Shown here: positions 11,246 through 22,789 of the stretch, piece by piece
Numbering within the stretch: position 1 is the stretch's first letter
How the letters are laid out: every line of letters starts with the position of its first letter
From: Trichobilharzia szidati
Lineage: Eukaryota > Platyhelminthes > Trematoda > Strigeidida > Schistosomatidae
DNA: 64,000 nt
Assembly (NCBI GenBank): GCA_944472155.2
Contig: OX235279.1
Coordinates: 144,122,920-144,186,919, forward strand
Direction of reading: 5' to 3'
Program-made: the position numbers and the translations under genes
Notes under the pieces: generated by a model
What the model was told of the DNA's origin: nothing
Seen by the model: only the letters and a program-made list of their open reading frames with translations
The model's database searches: none

Positions 11246-13849
11246 GTACGGCATCGAGTCTTATTCTTGATTTATATCCAAATGCGATAATAATTTAAAA
11301 TAAGTAATCCACTTGTATACTTTTGTCAGCATTTTCATCGTAACATCACAAGTGAATTGTACTCTATGTAGATTAATAATAATGACAGTCTATATTTTCT
11401 TGTAAACAGGTGTTTTCAAGAGATGCAAGCTATTTTTGCAGGTATAACCAGTTATGTTGTAAGTTACAATCATGAAGTATTATAGATCAATACTTTTTTA
11501 TTGGTATAAAGATATATTTCACAACTGTACTCCAGGCTGCCTAATGCGTAATTCACGAGGGAAATGTAAGATATGGAATCAATAATGTTTGCAGATCATT
11601 TGTCATTGTAAATGGTCGAAAATGTAGATTCTTTACAGCACTACATCTACGTGTAGTGCTGCAAACATTTCTGGAGGCCGACTTGGCAATAGATTCAGCC
11701 TCCAACCAGTCTTGTCTCGCAAGAGCCACACATTTTCAGTGCCATCTCTCAAGAAAGATCTTCAAGATTTCGTCACCGTTTGCTTGTGACATGTTCGTGG
11801 TAACCATGATTTTGAATTGCGTATTTGTCATTTCATCGCGTTCAGAGGACACTTGTGGGAACATTTGTGAAGTACTAGCAGCTGGTGTTGAGTTGCTGCA
11901 AGGTGGCGATGACTACCCCGGTTTCCATGGTCATGTTGTCAGTGCTCACTGAAGGTAGCAGGTGTAACAGCCTCCGTTAACGTCGACATAACCGAGATCT
12001 TGACCAGTAACCGCTCATAGATACGTTTATACCTTCTGTTAAATGTACTCATATGGCAGTTCAAACATTGGTTATATTGACGTAATCTTTTCATACTTAG
12101 TAAAGGGTTTTTACAGTTGGACTAGGAAAAAATTATAAATGAACCAAAGCGACCACTTACCTGCATTGTGTACAGTTTAAAAATGCGCGCACAATGGGTG
12201 ACTGTAATCTAACTAAACAAAACAATTTGTTACGCTGCGATTAACATGGACCACTTATGTTTCATAAACTCCACTGATTGGTCATATAACACTTTCTTTG
12301 TTAAACGATGAGTCACATGAGTGACATCATTAGCAAGTACACTGACCCCTTATATCATCATAGTCAAAGTGACAATAACAGGTCACAGGTTGATTTCGTA
12401 GTGTGACCGCAATCTAATGCTGTTGGCCACTATTCTTAATGTACATTCACGTGTATGCACGCATACATACATACACATCTGTGTATGCGTGTGGGTCTGT
12501 CGTGATTAGTGTATGACGGAAAACACTTAAGTTGTCAGGTCATTTCTACTGCCATTCTGACTTTTAAGTGTTAGTGCTTCCTTCTGTGCTCTGCTTGTCA
12601 GATTTTGTGAAAAGATTCAACAGGAAACTGTTGATGCAATTAAATTAAGAAAGGCGCATCAGTTGAGGTACTGGTAACGTAATTTCGACAGAAAAATTGA
12701 ACTAATTACAATTTATCAGTAACCTCCCACGTACAGTAAAATTTTCCATAGTTTTCCCTCACTGGCCCATTTATTCGGATTATTTCCGCCCTCTGAGACA
12801 TTTTACCCTCATTGTCCCATTAAAAGATTTTTCCAACTTTGAAAGAAAATAGCCCCTTTTATTCCACACATTTGTCTGATAAGGCGAGGTTGGTATCCCT
12901 AGGGGTTTCTTGATAAAAAGATTAAATTGTTTTCAAAGTCAGTAAATATATCCATATCTAGAAAATACCTAGATTTGGAGCTTTTTACGACCACAACAGC
13001 CGGTGACTTACCAATTAGTCACAATTTAAAGTAGATCTGCCGAAGACAGTGTGTTCCTAACTTCTGGATATCATAGTGTGCTGTGAAGGAAGGACGAAAT
13101 ACGTAGGTTAATAATATTAGACGCCGAAGATTGAATAAAAGCATTTCACTTATACAAGATATATACAGTAATGAATGCACTATCAACTCACCGCGCTCAG
13201 CCCTACATCGCTCTATAAATTTTTCTTGTTTGAAAATGAAACATGCACATATATTTGGGTCACTAACTGCAGATACACATTAACTTCTAAATTTCATATG
13301 CCTTCGGTCTCACTACTCCATATAATAGCGCTCTGATAGTTATTTACGAATGCAGTGAAAAGTATTTCATGGACCATGAGTAGCACTTCGTAATGAGCAG
13401 AAATACGGGCACCTAGTGAAAGTATTCTCGAGAACTAATACGACGAGGTTAGCTATTTTCTAATATATACGCACCTATCAATACAATGAAAAGGTAATGA
13501 CGAATTGTTATCACAAGCATTGTATTTACTATCTAAGGAATGTTATTACAGGCAAACTTCACAGCAACATGTACAAGTCTTACATGTCATTGCAGCAGCA
13601 ATATAAAAATACTAATTGTACTACCGCCCGATATGAATCACGTCAAGTCTTCGTAACAACATCAGCACTGTTGGATGTAGATGTATTGAAAGACTGTTTG
13701 CAGACACTATGTATGACGACATCTAGTAGAATCGCTGGGAAAACTGAGAGCCTGCAATTAGGAAGACATAAACGGAACAATGATGTAATGCATATGATAC
13801 GTAAGCTTGATACAGGCATTTTGATATGGTTGTGTTCTCTGAGCTGCAT
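11246..13849. other. No gene recognised
   Basis: AT-rich stretch. The plus-strand frame at 11656-11952 and that at 13497-13946 show no recognisable motif; the latter overlaps the antisense PLE. Short CATA repeats occur near 12460-12485. Confidence 0.4.
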
Positions 13850-13912
13850 AGTTAATTCGCGAAGCTTTCATCGACCTACCAGGCGACATCCTCAGCGCAT
13901 ACTTCAATTTGA
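13850..13912 (-). ncRNA. Hammerhead-like motif in PLE 3' region (degenerate)
   Basis: On the minus strand the core CUGAGGA is followed by a partly pairing helix II, GAUGAAA, then AGCUU and CGCG that can pair with GCG before the core. It matches the better preserved copy at 19013 in order and spacing, but helix II has lost pairs. Hammerheads in PLEs are established knowledge. Confidence 0.45.
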
Positions 13913-15590
13913 AGTGGGCTTTCGGATTTCTCCACGAGTTTATTGATCATCTCACCTGGTGACCTTGGACTTGGTTGGTTGTTTTTGTGTGTTTTCACAC
14001 CTTCTAGGTTATTTGTATTGTAATTCATTGTTTCTTTGACTTGAACTTTGACCCTTTGTGTGCGAGGTTTCTTTCTTATCGGTTGATATATTTTCTGTAT
14101 CTCGATGTGTCTATTGATTGATGATTTACTGGAATGCCAAGCTTCTAAAAATTCTCTAGCATTCTTGTTGTTTCCTCTGTCTAATATTTGAACGTTGTCC
14201 CGGTCGAACTGATGTCCGTGGTTGTCTGTATGTAGTGATATGAGGGAGTGGATATCATGTCTTTTGACAGCTAGCTTATGTTCGTGGATACGAAGACGAA
14301 GGGGACGTCCACTTTGGCCAATGTAGTGTTTTTCGCAGTTGATACAATCTATTTTGTAGAGGATGTTGGTTTTATCTTCCTTCGCTGTTGAGTCTTTTGG
14401 TTGACATAGAATTGAGTGAAGTGACTTTGTTGGTTTGTGTACGACGTCAATTCCTAGAGGTTTGAAGAGTCTGGTAGTGATTTCTGAGATGTCCTTCATA
14501 TATGGTAAGGCGATTTTCCTTGTGCTTACCTTGGGGGCTTTTGGTATGATATGTTGGCTTCGGGGTAAATGTCTTTTGATGAAATTCCGTGGATATCCAT
14601 TCTTTTGGAAGACGTCCATCAGATATCTTTCTTCAATTTTCCTTAAGTTTGGAGTGCTGCAATGAGTCCTGGCTCTCCTGAATAGTGTTTGTGTACAATT
14701 CCTCTTGTGTGCTATTGGATTGTTGCTGTTGTAATTCAGGCTTTGGTCTGCGTGAGTTGATTTTCTAAAGACTTGAGTTTCTAATTCCTCTGTGGTTGTT
14801 CGCTTGACTACGACGGCCAAAAATGGAATTTGGCTCCCTGATTCCTCTTCTCTTGTGAGTTTGATGTCGTTGAAGACGTTGTTTATCAGGTTGTGAGCTT
14901 TATCTAACTCGCTTCTTTTGATAATTACAAATGTGTCGTCTACGTAGCGTATCCAAATCTTGTGTTTGTTCTTTGGTAGAATTATGTTTTCGAGCCTTTG
15001 CATCACTGCTTCTGCAATTAAACCTGCTTTGGCGATCCCATAGGTGTTTCTCTGACTTGTTCACATATTTGGCCGTTGAATTGGAAGCACGTTGTTAGGC
15101 ATAGGTTTATGCATTCCATCCAGCTTGTGCGTTGCATTTTTGATTGTTGTGGAAGGTGTTCGTCGTTGCTAAGTAATGGCTCCATGGTTTCTTTTGCTAT
15201 TTTTTGTCCGATTGAGGTATACAATGCTGTGACGTCGAAGGATATCATTATCTCTTGTTCATCTATTTGGATGCCTCTGATTTTCTGTAGGAATTGGATA
15301 GCGGAGTTGATGGAGTGATCACAAGATTTCGTTAGGTGTTTTAGTTTTCTGTATAATTCTTTGGATAAATTATATGTTGGAGTTCCTGGGAGTGATATAA
15401 TTGGTCGTAACGGGATATTTGGCTTGTGTGTTTTGGGTCTGCCGTAGAATCGGGTAGGACTGGTCCACTGGATTTCATGTAGGATAACTCCACTACGGAT
15501 GGGGTTTTATTTTGATACATCACAGCGTTGTACAGTAATATCAACTCATGACGTTTCGGGCACAAACTACTGCTCATAATCATATCAAGT
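13876..15590 (-). pseudogene. Penelope-like element type 1: RT plus GIY-YIG, frameshifted
   Basis: A PLE whose protein would combine a telomerase-related reverse transcriptase with a C-terminal GIY-YIG endonuclease. Three open segments in 5'-3' order on the minus strand cover it. About 15583-15341 carries a 'YxLPKTHK/HT..I' finger region (LPDSTADPKHTSQIS, shifted). 15248-15018 has MISFDVTALYTSIG and ETPMGSP. 15006-13876 (376 codons) has IWIRYVDDTFVIIKR (catalytic YVDD), a zinc-like C..C..HYIGQSGRPLRLRIHEHK GIY-YIG core, and EFLEAW. Frameshifts fall near 15010 and 15340. It resembles the Cercyon/Perere-10 type PLEs known in Schistosoma; subfamily not verified. Confidence 0.85.
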
Positions 15591-15807
15591 CACTTATACA
15601 ACTTTTGCTACTTTTATATACATGAGTATTTTAGTTAAGCGTACTACTCGGATAAAAATATCGCTCATCTCATTCACCACTGTTCACACTTTTTCTTCTG
15701 TCAGTGTTACTGAATTTTGGTTCATGGTTTCTTCTTCACTGCACTTTAGTTAGGCTATTCAAGGCATTAGGAAAATGCATACAGTACTTCGGAAACGGCA
15801 TTAATAA

Positions 15808-16149
15808 TTGTGTGTGCTTATCAATTTACATATGTGTGGAGACACGTACATAGGGAGGACCCATCGGTCTCTGCAGGTTAGGGCTACAGAACACATTCCA
15901 AAGTGGCTGCAACAACAAATGAAATCACCAGACACAATTGAAACCCGAAACAGATGTCCAACATCATCTATAGCCAAGCATATTATGGAGACGGGTCATA
16001 AGGTTGATTTCAACAATGCCTTTAAGCCCATATATAAAACAAGGTTGGGTCACATACTCACATTCGTTGAAGTCTTAGCCATAAAAAGACTAAAACCTGT
16101 CTTATGTGTCCAAAAATTATTTGTTATCGCTTTAAACCTGCCTTGGTAA
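15808..16149 (+). pseudogene. Penelope-like element type 2, GIY-YIG terminus only
   Basis: A 5'-truncated PLE that keeps the endonuclease end: CGDTYIGRTHRSLQVRATEH, KHIMETGHKVDF and VEVLAIKRLKPVLCVQK before a stop after LPW. The last motif is shared with the copies ending at 21767, 61301 and 60050, so it is type 2, not type 1. No upstream RT is left. A pyrimidine-rich 3' UTR continues to about 16600. Confidence 0.8.
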
Positions 16150-16619
16150 TCCAATTTAGAACCAAGGACCAATTTACTTCCTGATATTTTCGTCCAGTTC
16201 TTTGTCTTGTTTTCCTCCTTTTATCTTTCTTACCCACGCCTTTTGTGTCTCCCTACCCATTATTTGTGATCTTGACCTGTGTACAATCTGACCTGTATTG
16301 TAATTATTCATGCCTTCTTGCATTATATAAAAACTGTGAATGACAAGTACGTGTGTGATCAGAATGTCTGAAATGTGTTGCGCCAGTACATTACAAGTTT
16401 TACATAAACTACGTCTTCTTATTGTGTTGCCGAAATTCATAAAGGGAACTAATTGCTTTAAATAATTGTTTAAGCCAATTAACACCATAATGAGTTGTGA
16501 CTCAAGGCAGCTGCAGCAACAAACGCTGACTGATTGAGTTAAAACAAAAATCAGCACAGAAAGGCAGCAGTCCGAGTTGTTACATTCCACACTTGGAAAA
16601 TATTATATTTAGTTGGTAA

Positions 16620-18160
16620 TTAGCAAGAAATATTTTATCAGATATGTTTCGACTTAGCATTTAGGCTATAGGATGAAATAACTAATTCATGAGATATAGC
16701 GAGACAGTGCGTGAAAGTTATCTCGGGTAAGAGGAGGAATTATTGTAAGATAAATCTTTTTTAGTTACACAAGAACCAAACGAAAAAATACGATTATCAT
16801 TTGTTGATATTTCGGTGACTATTATCCACTTTTTAACATTTCATTATACCTAGACAATATGTTATTCTGATCGGCTTTCAACATAGAAGCCTGCACATAA
16901 GTGCACCTGTTCAAGCTACCCCATTCCATATTGCACTTAAAGGTAGAGCAAAAAGAAATGGAACTCTGATGAGTATAAATGTGGGGCAAAATGAATAGGG
17001 ACAAGGACAAACATAAGGGTTGATTGGACACGTGAGATTACTCAGAGTGAATGCATCTGTGTCATCTAAGACGATTTGGAGTCACATCTCTACCTAACAC
17101 TAACGCCTAACCCCAATAATACTCACCGTATTATACTACGTACACAGGGGATAAGGAACAAGCAACTATGACCAAATACCAGTGGTAATTTCATATCCTC
17201 CAGATTCAATGGTCACTTCTCACAACCTGGGTGAACTCTATCATCAGCAGACTCTAAGTTGACGCGACTGTTCCCCTAAAGTAAATGACAGGAAATTTTA
17301 TTGATATATGTATGATGAAACTTAGCCGAAATAAGGACGACAGTTGTAGAAGTGAGCCTTGCATTACATCATTCTTGGAAATATGAGTTCCATAATAGTT
17401 TAGTTTCAGCACTAAGTGAGTAGAATGCAATCTGTAGAATTCATGAAATTCACAAAATGACGTACTGCCTTTTCAAAAAATCCAGTTAGTTTTTCCTCAT
17501 TGGTCATTGTGGTTGTGTAAACTCAACGGATTTTGAACTGCTGCCAGTGAAAATGCCATCAATTTTCGGAATTATGAGTCATAATTTTATCTTGATTGCA
17601 ACATTCAGAAATTGTGAAATGACCACTTGATGAACATCAAATCTATACAGGAAGTGCATAAGATTTAGTGAAACACGTACACTTTTGATCTCAATATGAA
17701 TTCACCTTGCTGAATGTATTACTGCCTACACAGTTCACGAATCAACTCATAAAACTGAAGTGGAAAAACTTCTATCCGTCCTTGCTGAACTTTACATGGA
17801 GAGTCTTGTTAAATAATTCCTGTGTTATTAAATTTCTTGTGCAGGAGAGAGGGCAAGGCATTCATAATCTCTTTTCATGTGGAATTACAACGCAACTCGA
17901 TGCGCAATAGAAATTATACGAATGAACTGAAAAATAAAGTCTTCTTCACCTTCTAAACAACTTGTCTATTTTCCAAATGAGGCAATGAGTTTCTTTCACG
18001 TCTATGAAATCGGAATATTGTAGCAATTAAATATTCCTTCAAAGTTTTATTATTATAAAGGCTAATTGAAACACAATTCCACAACAGTGCTACATATTGT
18101 GACCATAGTGCTAATGCTTTTTGTCTTAAAATGAAAAGCTGATGGTTATGAGTACATAAA
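16620..18160. other. No feature recognised
   Basis: AT-rich sequence without recognisable coding motifs or repeats. Confidence 0.4.
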
Positions 18161-18165
18161 AACAC

Positions 18166-18925
18166 AGGAGATTTAGAAACACAAGTATATAGAAAATCAA
18201 CGCAAAGAGATCAAATACTCAACTATACTAGCAATAATCCAATTACTCACAAACGAAACTGTGTGCAAACATTGTTTAAAAGAGTTCAAACACATTGTAG
18301 CACTCCAGAGATGAAAAGAATGGAAGAAAAGTACCTACAAACGGTCTTCAAAAAGAATGGTTGTCCGCAAAATTTCATCAAAAAGTGTTTAAAGTCGAAT
18401 CAAAACACCAACAAAGAACCATTATCAAAGAACACAAGAAAGTACATCTCACCATAAATGAGAAGTATCTCTGAAATAACAGCTAGAATGCCGAAACCGT
18501 TTGATATAGATATAGCACACAAGCCAGTCAAGTCTCTTAATTCGATATTATGCAAACCGAAAGATTGCACAGAAAAAGGAGATAAAATTAATACCATTTA
18601 CAAAATAAATTGTATGAACTGTAACAAGCATTACATCGGCCAAAGTGGGTGTTCCCTTCGAATTAGAATCCAAGAACACAAATCAGCCGTGAAAAGACAC
18701 GATATGTATCCTTCAGTATCAATGCATATAGACAATTATGGTCATCAATTTGATTGAGACAATGTCAAAATCTTAGACAGAGGAAACACCAGAAGTGCCA
18801 GGGAATTCCTAGAAGCCTGGCACTCAAACGAAAATGCAGTTAACAAACACGTTGGTATAGACGAAATATACCAACTAATAAAAAGTAAATCAGGTGACCA
18901 GAAAGTTTTAAATCCAAGTCAATAG
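18166..18925 (+). pseudogene. Penelope-like element type 1, 5'-truncated, three stops
   Basis: Second copy of the type 1 PLE. The frame starts at LETQVYRKST and reads HKRNCVQTLFKRVQTHCSTP, then a TAA at 18455-18457 where the 13876 copy has Tyr. It resumes in frame with ISEITARMPKPF, KINCMNCNKHYIGQSG and IQEHKSAVKRHD, meets a TGA (CGA in the relative) after HQFD, continues DNVKILDRGN and EFLEAWHS and ends at TAA near 18925. The RT palm is lost. The protein similarity to 13876-15006 is high throughout. Confidence 0.85.
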
Positions 18926-19012
18926 AAAATGGTCAATACATATGTAAAGATAGTTACCAGGAGACACATTTACATCACTCATGAAGAAATATAAATCATT
19001 TCACTTTATGCT

Positions 19013-19064
19013 AAATATTGCGCTGAAGATGTTGTCCAGAAGGACGACGAAAGCTCTGCAAATA
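19013..19064 (+). ncRNA. Hammerhead ribozyme motif of type 1 PLE
   Basis: All type I hammerhead parts are visible. Helix I is UUGCG before the core and UGCAA after the cleavage site. The core CUGAAGA is at 19022-19028. Helix II is a 7-bp stem GUUGUCC/GGACGAC with an AGAA loop (one G-U pair). GAAA follows, then a minimal loop-less helix III (AGCU) and UC as the cleavage site. One unpaired U separates the core from helix II, a departure from the consensus. The motif is about 90 nt past the PLE stop. A two-base-pair helix III would be expected to act as a dimer. Confidence 0.65.
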
Positions 19065-19179
19065 AACCAGGCAGCTCAGAGAACACTGTTAACTGGGAAT
19101 TAAGCTGTGGATACCAGCAACTACAAAACCAATTAAGACAATAGCGTCTCAATAAATCAGCCGTATATATCAGTATGAT

Positions 19180-19965
19180 TCCATGAAGATTCAAAAATAC
19201 AAGTTTAAATTTTGAACTTCCTACCTGACTTAATCCATCACATCTCGCTGATATCAGTATCAAGCGACATTTCCCAATACAAGTGCACCCGTATTTCAGG
19301 TTACACCTAGGTGACTCCTCTCTCCAAACCCTCAATTCCATAAAAGACCTGGGAGTTACTTACAGAACTTAACATTCAGTCAGTATGCGAGAGCACTTGC
19401 TTCTAAATGCCGAAGCCTCACAGGCTTGTTACATCGAAAAATGTACACGACTGAGCCTAAGTTCTTTTATACAAAGTCATGGTTCGCCCGGTAATTGAAT
19501 ACTACACAATTGTCTTCGGTTTCATGAATGGGTATGACAGGGTTCGTACTGAAAATATTTAGCGAAGTTTTACACGATGCCTATTACACAAACATGAAGG
19601 ACTTACTTACGCGGATAGGTGCAAAATATACGGACTTCAGCCACTTTGGTTAAGGCGCCTGAAACTCAAACTTACATTCCTTTTTCGCCTTTTACACGGC
19701 TACCTCAAAAGCAGTAATCCAATAGCTTTCAATAATTTAACCATATATACTCTTAGAAATCATGAAAATACTCTATCCATAACCCGGTACCGGACAAAAC
19801 TGCGATCACGTTTCTTCAAAATACAGTACACTGCATTATGGAACGAACTTCCACTTAATGTACGTAGTTGCCGATCTCCTACTGAATTCCAGCGTCTCCT
19901 TAACGAGTTCTTGTCAACAAAAGAGCTTCGGTCTACTTATCCACACTTTACCCATATGGGCTGTT
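19180..19965 (+). pseudogene. CR1/Jockey-like LINE RT C-terminus, frameshifted
   Basis: Second LINE type. Landmarks: SIKDLGVTY near 19340, a thumb-like LLHRKMYTTEPK region, RRLKLKLTFLFRLLHG at about 19650-19700 and FFKIQYTALWNELPLNVR followed by CRSPTEFQRLLNEFL at 19813-19913. At least three frame changes are needed, and several stops interrupt. It differs from the element at 6753 but has the same domain order. It begins directly after the type 1 PLE tail. Confidence 0.65.
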
Positions 19966-20199
19966 CATCTAACTTTGGTTCTACAGACCCCAGTGCAATA
20001 CCCCCAATTTGAGGAAACTCATTTGCCCCAGCAACAGTACCGCACCTAAAACGTGATAAAACCAACCCAATTTCTCCCACATGCCTTGATCTAAGGTTCG
20101 GTTATTCAGCTTATTGGAGATCTTATCAATATTTCATCAATCGGGTTTATAAACTCATAAGACTATCTATAATTATCCTGGACGTATTATCCCAAATTA

Positions 20200-20428
20200 A
20201 TCGTGATAGTTCCTCCATAATATAAGCAAACTGGTACTTTGTAATGTCTAAAGCATGCCATATGAAAAGTGGCCAGGAAAACCTAGCAATAACAAACTCA
20301 GCCAACCAACCATTTTCCCCAAGCTCATTTAACCTAACCTTATCTTTAAACGTACCACTATCCACTACACTCTACTCCGTAGATTATAACTTAATTTGCC
20401 CAGTACTGAAAACTCTTCTACCTTTTAC
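20200..20428 (+). repeat. Diverged direct repeat left of PLE
   Basis: About 230 bp resembles 22540-22770 on the other side of the PLE: GTAATGTCTAAAGCATGCCA.. matches GCAGTGTGTAACGCACACCA.., then CAATAACAAACTC/CATAACAAGTTC and CCACTA/CCACTACTC blocks. The two copies are much older than the PLE between them. Confidence 0.45.
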
Positions 20429-20442
20429 TTTTAAAGATGTTA
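20429..20442 (+). repeat. 14-bp target-site duplication, left
   Basis: TTTTAAAGATGTTA here is repeated exactly at 22283-22296. The two copies bracket the inverted-repeat PLE unit, as expected of a target-site duplication. Confidence 0.7.
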
Positions 20443-20620
20443 ATAAAAAGACAATTGCAGAGAAGAAAATTTTCTTTTCGACGAAGTCATCATCTAGGCT
20501 GTACATTCGTGTATTTATATCAAATGGATAGGAAAGTCCCAGAATAATTTCTGGTTAGGGGTCAAATTAATAAAAAATTGCAATTAGGAAATAAAATGAC
20601 ATAACAAACAGAGGGGATGG
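20443..20620 (-). repeat. Inverted copy of the PLE 3' end (left arm)
   Basis: Reverse complement of 22073-22252, with only about six mismatches seen by eye over 180 bp. Includes the antisense of the tail motif at 22195-22245. It lies at the 5' side of the PLE in opposite orientation. Confidence 0.85.
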
Positions 20621-20628
20621 TATACCGA

Positions 20629-21767
20629 TCCATTACCTGAAAGAACTGTTACTACGATGCACCTTCAACGTATATTTTAGTTTCAACGAGGAAATATACA
20701 GGCAAGTAGATCGGGTAGCAATGGGTTCTCCCTTAGGACCCCTATTAGCCGACTGCTTTTTGGCTAGCTTAGAAAACAACCCCTTATCATCAACTATCAA
20801 CGACCTCCATCTCTACAAGAGATACATCGATGATACTTTCATTATTTGTGATGAGAATTGTGATTCAAAAAACCTACTTCAAATCTTCAATAACGCCCAC
20901 CCAAACATCGACTTCACACTTGAGACTGAATCCAACGGAATGTTTCACTTCCTCGACGTCCAGCTGACAAGAAACGCCAACAACTCTCTGAAAAGATCCA
21001 TATACAAAAAGCCTACTTGGAATGGACAATTCATCAACTTCCAAAGCTTTGTGCCCCTAAGCAGAAAGAGGAACCTGATATACGCTCTTTCCTGGAGGAT
21101 TCGGAAGATATGCAGCGAAGAAGTGATTGAAGAAGAACTGCGTAATCTCCGGAAAACCTTGATGGAAAACGGTTTCCCGCCCAGGTTCATAGACAGAAAT
21201 CTCAAATCTAAGACTAAGACTTCAGAACAAATCCAATCCGTTCCAAAGAAAACACTTCTGCTTAATGTAGAATTCAAAGGTGATACTGAAGCAGAAATCC
21301 TTCGCAAACGTCTCTGCAAATCTCTAAGGAAAACATACTTCGCCGCGAGCCTACGACTGACGTTTTCTTGCAAGAGACTGTTCAGCCAGAACGTGAAAGA
21401 CAAGCCGTCGCATTGGGCCACCTCAACGTGCATATACCAGTTTACTTGCTCTTGTGGAGCTGAGTACATCGGCCGTACCATGCGCCGACTTGAAAAACGC
21501 GCTCGCGAACACTACCCAGCCTGGCTAGTAAAAGGAGACCGAAAACGTGTATACAGTTCAGTGACAGAACATCTGGTCAACTCAGGACATTCAGCGCCTT
21601 TCGAAAAATCCTTCAAAGTAATATACAAAATTCAATCAAACCTATCAAAGGGAATCAAATCAAGACATCTGGGCATAGCTGAGGCGCTAGCTATCCAAAA
21701 GCTCAAACCCACGCTCTGTATCCAAAAGAATTACGTCCAACCCCTCTCCCTACCATGGCCATCATAA
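20629..21767 (+). CDS. Penelope-like element type 2, intact truncated RT plus GIY-YIG frame
   Basis: Best preserved PLE frame in the window. The open frame starts at the truncation point (first Met 20721) and runs without interruption to TAA 21765-21767, about 380 codons. In order: FNEEIYRQVDRVAMGSPLGP (RT palm motif), LHLYKRYIDDTFIICDEN (catalytic YIDD), FLDVQL, a basic linker with RRIR/SLRK stretches, then CIYQFTCSCGAEYIGRTMRR and EKRAREHYPAWL (GIY-YIG core with its Cys pair), HLVNSGH and ALAIQKLKPTLCIQK. The RT fingers are missing, so the copy cannot encode a full enzyme. Unit boundaries are the 14-bp duplications at 20429 and 22283; the element holds an inverted 3' end on its left. Confidence 0.9.
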
Positions 21768-22072
21768 ACAGGTAAAATTTTTTAGTAATGACAATCTCAT
21801 CGCCTTTCTTATCTAAACTTCCTGTTTATTCATGTTATTTTAAGTTTTCTTAAACCCTGTTTACACTACCATATTTTCATACCCACTCTTCCTGTTTATT
21901 TTGTCATTTTACTATTTCTACATATTTAATCCCTGATTGCATAAACAATTATTCATCATATTAGTTTTTTATCCAAACATCCTGTATATTTTGTTATTTC
22001 TACATTTCTAACCCCCAATTGCACAATGTCAATCTTCTTAGTTATTATAATGCTACTTTGTTCGAGTTTTAC

Positions 22073-22254
22073 CCATCCCCCCTGTTTGTTATGTCATTTT
22101 AATTCCTAATTGCAATTTTTTATTAATTTGACCCCTAACCAGAAATTAATCCGGAACTTTCCTATCCATTTGATATAAATACACGAATGTACAGCCTAGA
22201 TGATGACTTCGTCGAAAAGAAAATTTTCTTCTCTGCAATTGTCTTTTTATTAAC
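22073..22254 (+). repeat. PLE 3' end (right arm of inverted repeat)
   Basis: Pairs with 20441-20620. Within it, 22195-22245 holds a GTACAGC motif, TGATGA, CGTCGAAAAG and a perfect palindrome AAGAAAATTTTCTT followed by C. This reads as a hammerhead-like order: core remnant, GAAA, loop-less helix III, UC. The core itself is not canonical. The same tail motif appears at 26360, 54650, 56275 and 57386. Confidence 0.7.
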
Positions 22255-22282
22255 TCCCATGACCCAATGTGTATATTCCGTG

Positions 22283-22296
22283 TTTTAAAGATGTTA
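22283..22296 (+). repeat. 14-bp target-site duplication, right
   Basis: Exact copy of 20429-20442. About 30 bp (22253-22282) lie between the inverted-repeat end and this duplication, on the right side only. Confidence 0.7.
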
Positions 22297-22539
22297 TAAC
22301 AACTAACTGCGCAGTAACCGTTTAACTAACTCACTGATTTTCTCTTCACTGTAATCTTCAATAAGTTCGTCAGTATAATTATTTCCATAAACAATTACAT
22401 TAGCAACCATATCTTTTAATATTTTACATATATGCTCAGATTATTAGCACTATTTTTGAGTTGAAATGACTATCTTCAGTCAACACCTACCCATTTTCAT
22501 ATAATTTTCTGAAAAATTCATAATGTTTAAATTATGTAG

Positions 22540-22780
22540 TATTTCTCCATTATATAATTGATGAGTCACTTTGCAGTGTGTAACGCACACCATATAAAAT
22601 CGGTCATGAAAATTTAGCATAACAAGTTCTGCTAACCAGTTGCCTTACTCAGGACCACTTTATATAACTTTATCACTAATTGTTCCACTACTCATATCAC
22701 TCTGATAAATAGAATATAACTTAGTTGCTCTAATATTAGCTATTTTTATACTTCATAACTCTTAAGGGAAACCTAATTTC
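22540..22780 (+). repeat. Diverged direct repeat right of PLE
   Basis: Partner of 20200-20428; see there for shared blocks. Confidence 0.45.
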
Positions 22781-22789
22781 TTAGTCTTT

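Noticed and set aside
14435..14665. Plus-strand frame inside the type 1 PLE
   Set aside because: Antisense shadow of the PLE reading frame.
20945..21481. 178-codon minus-strand frame
   Set aside because: Antisense shadow of the well supported plus-strand PLE frame.
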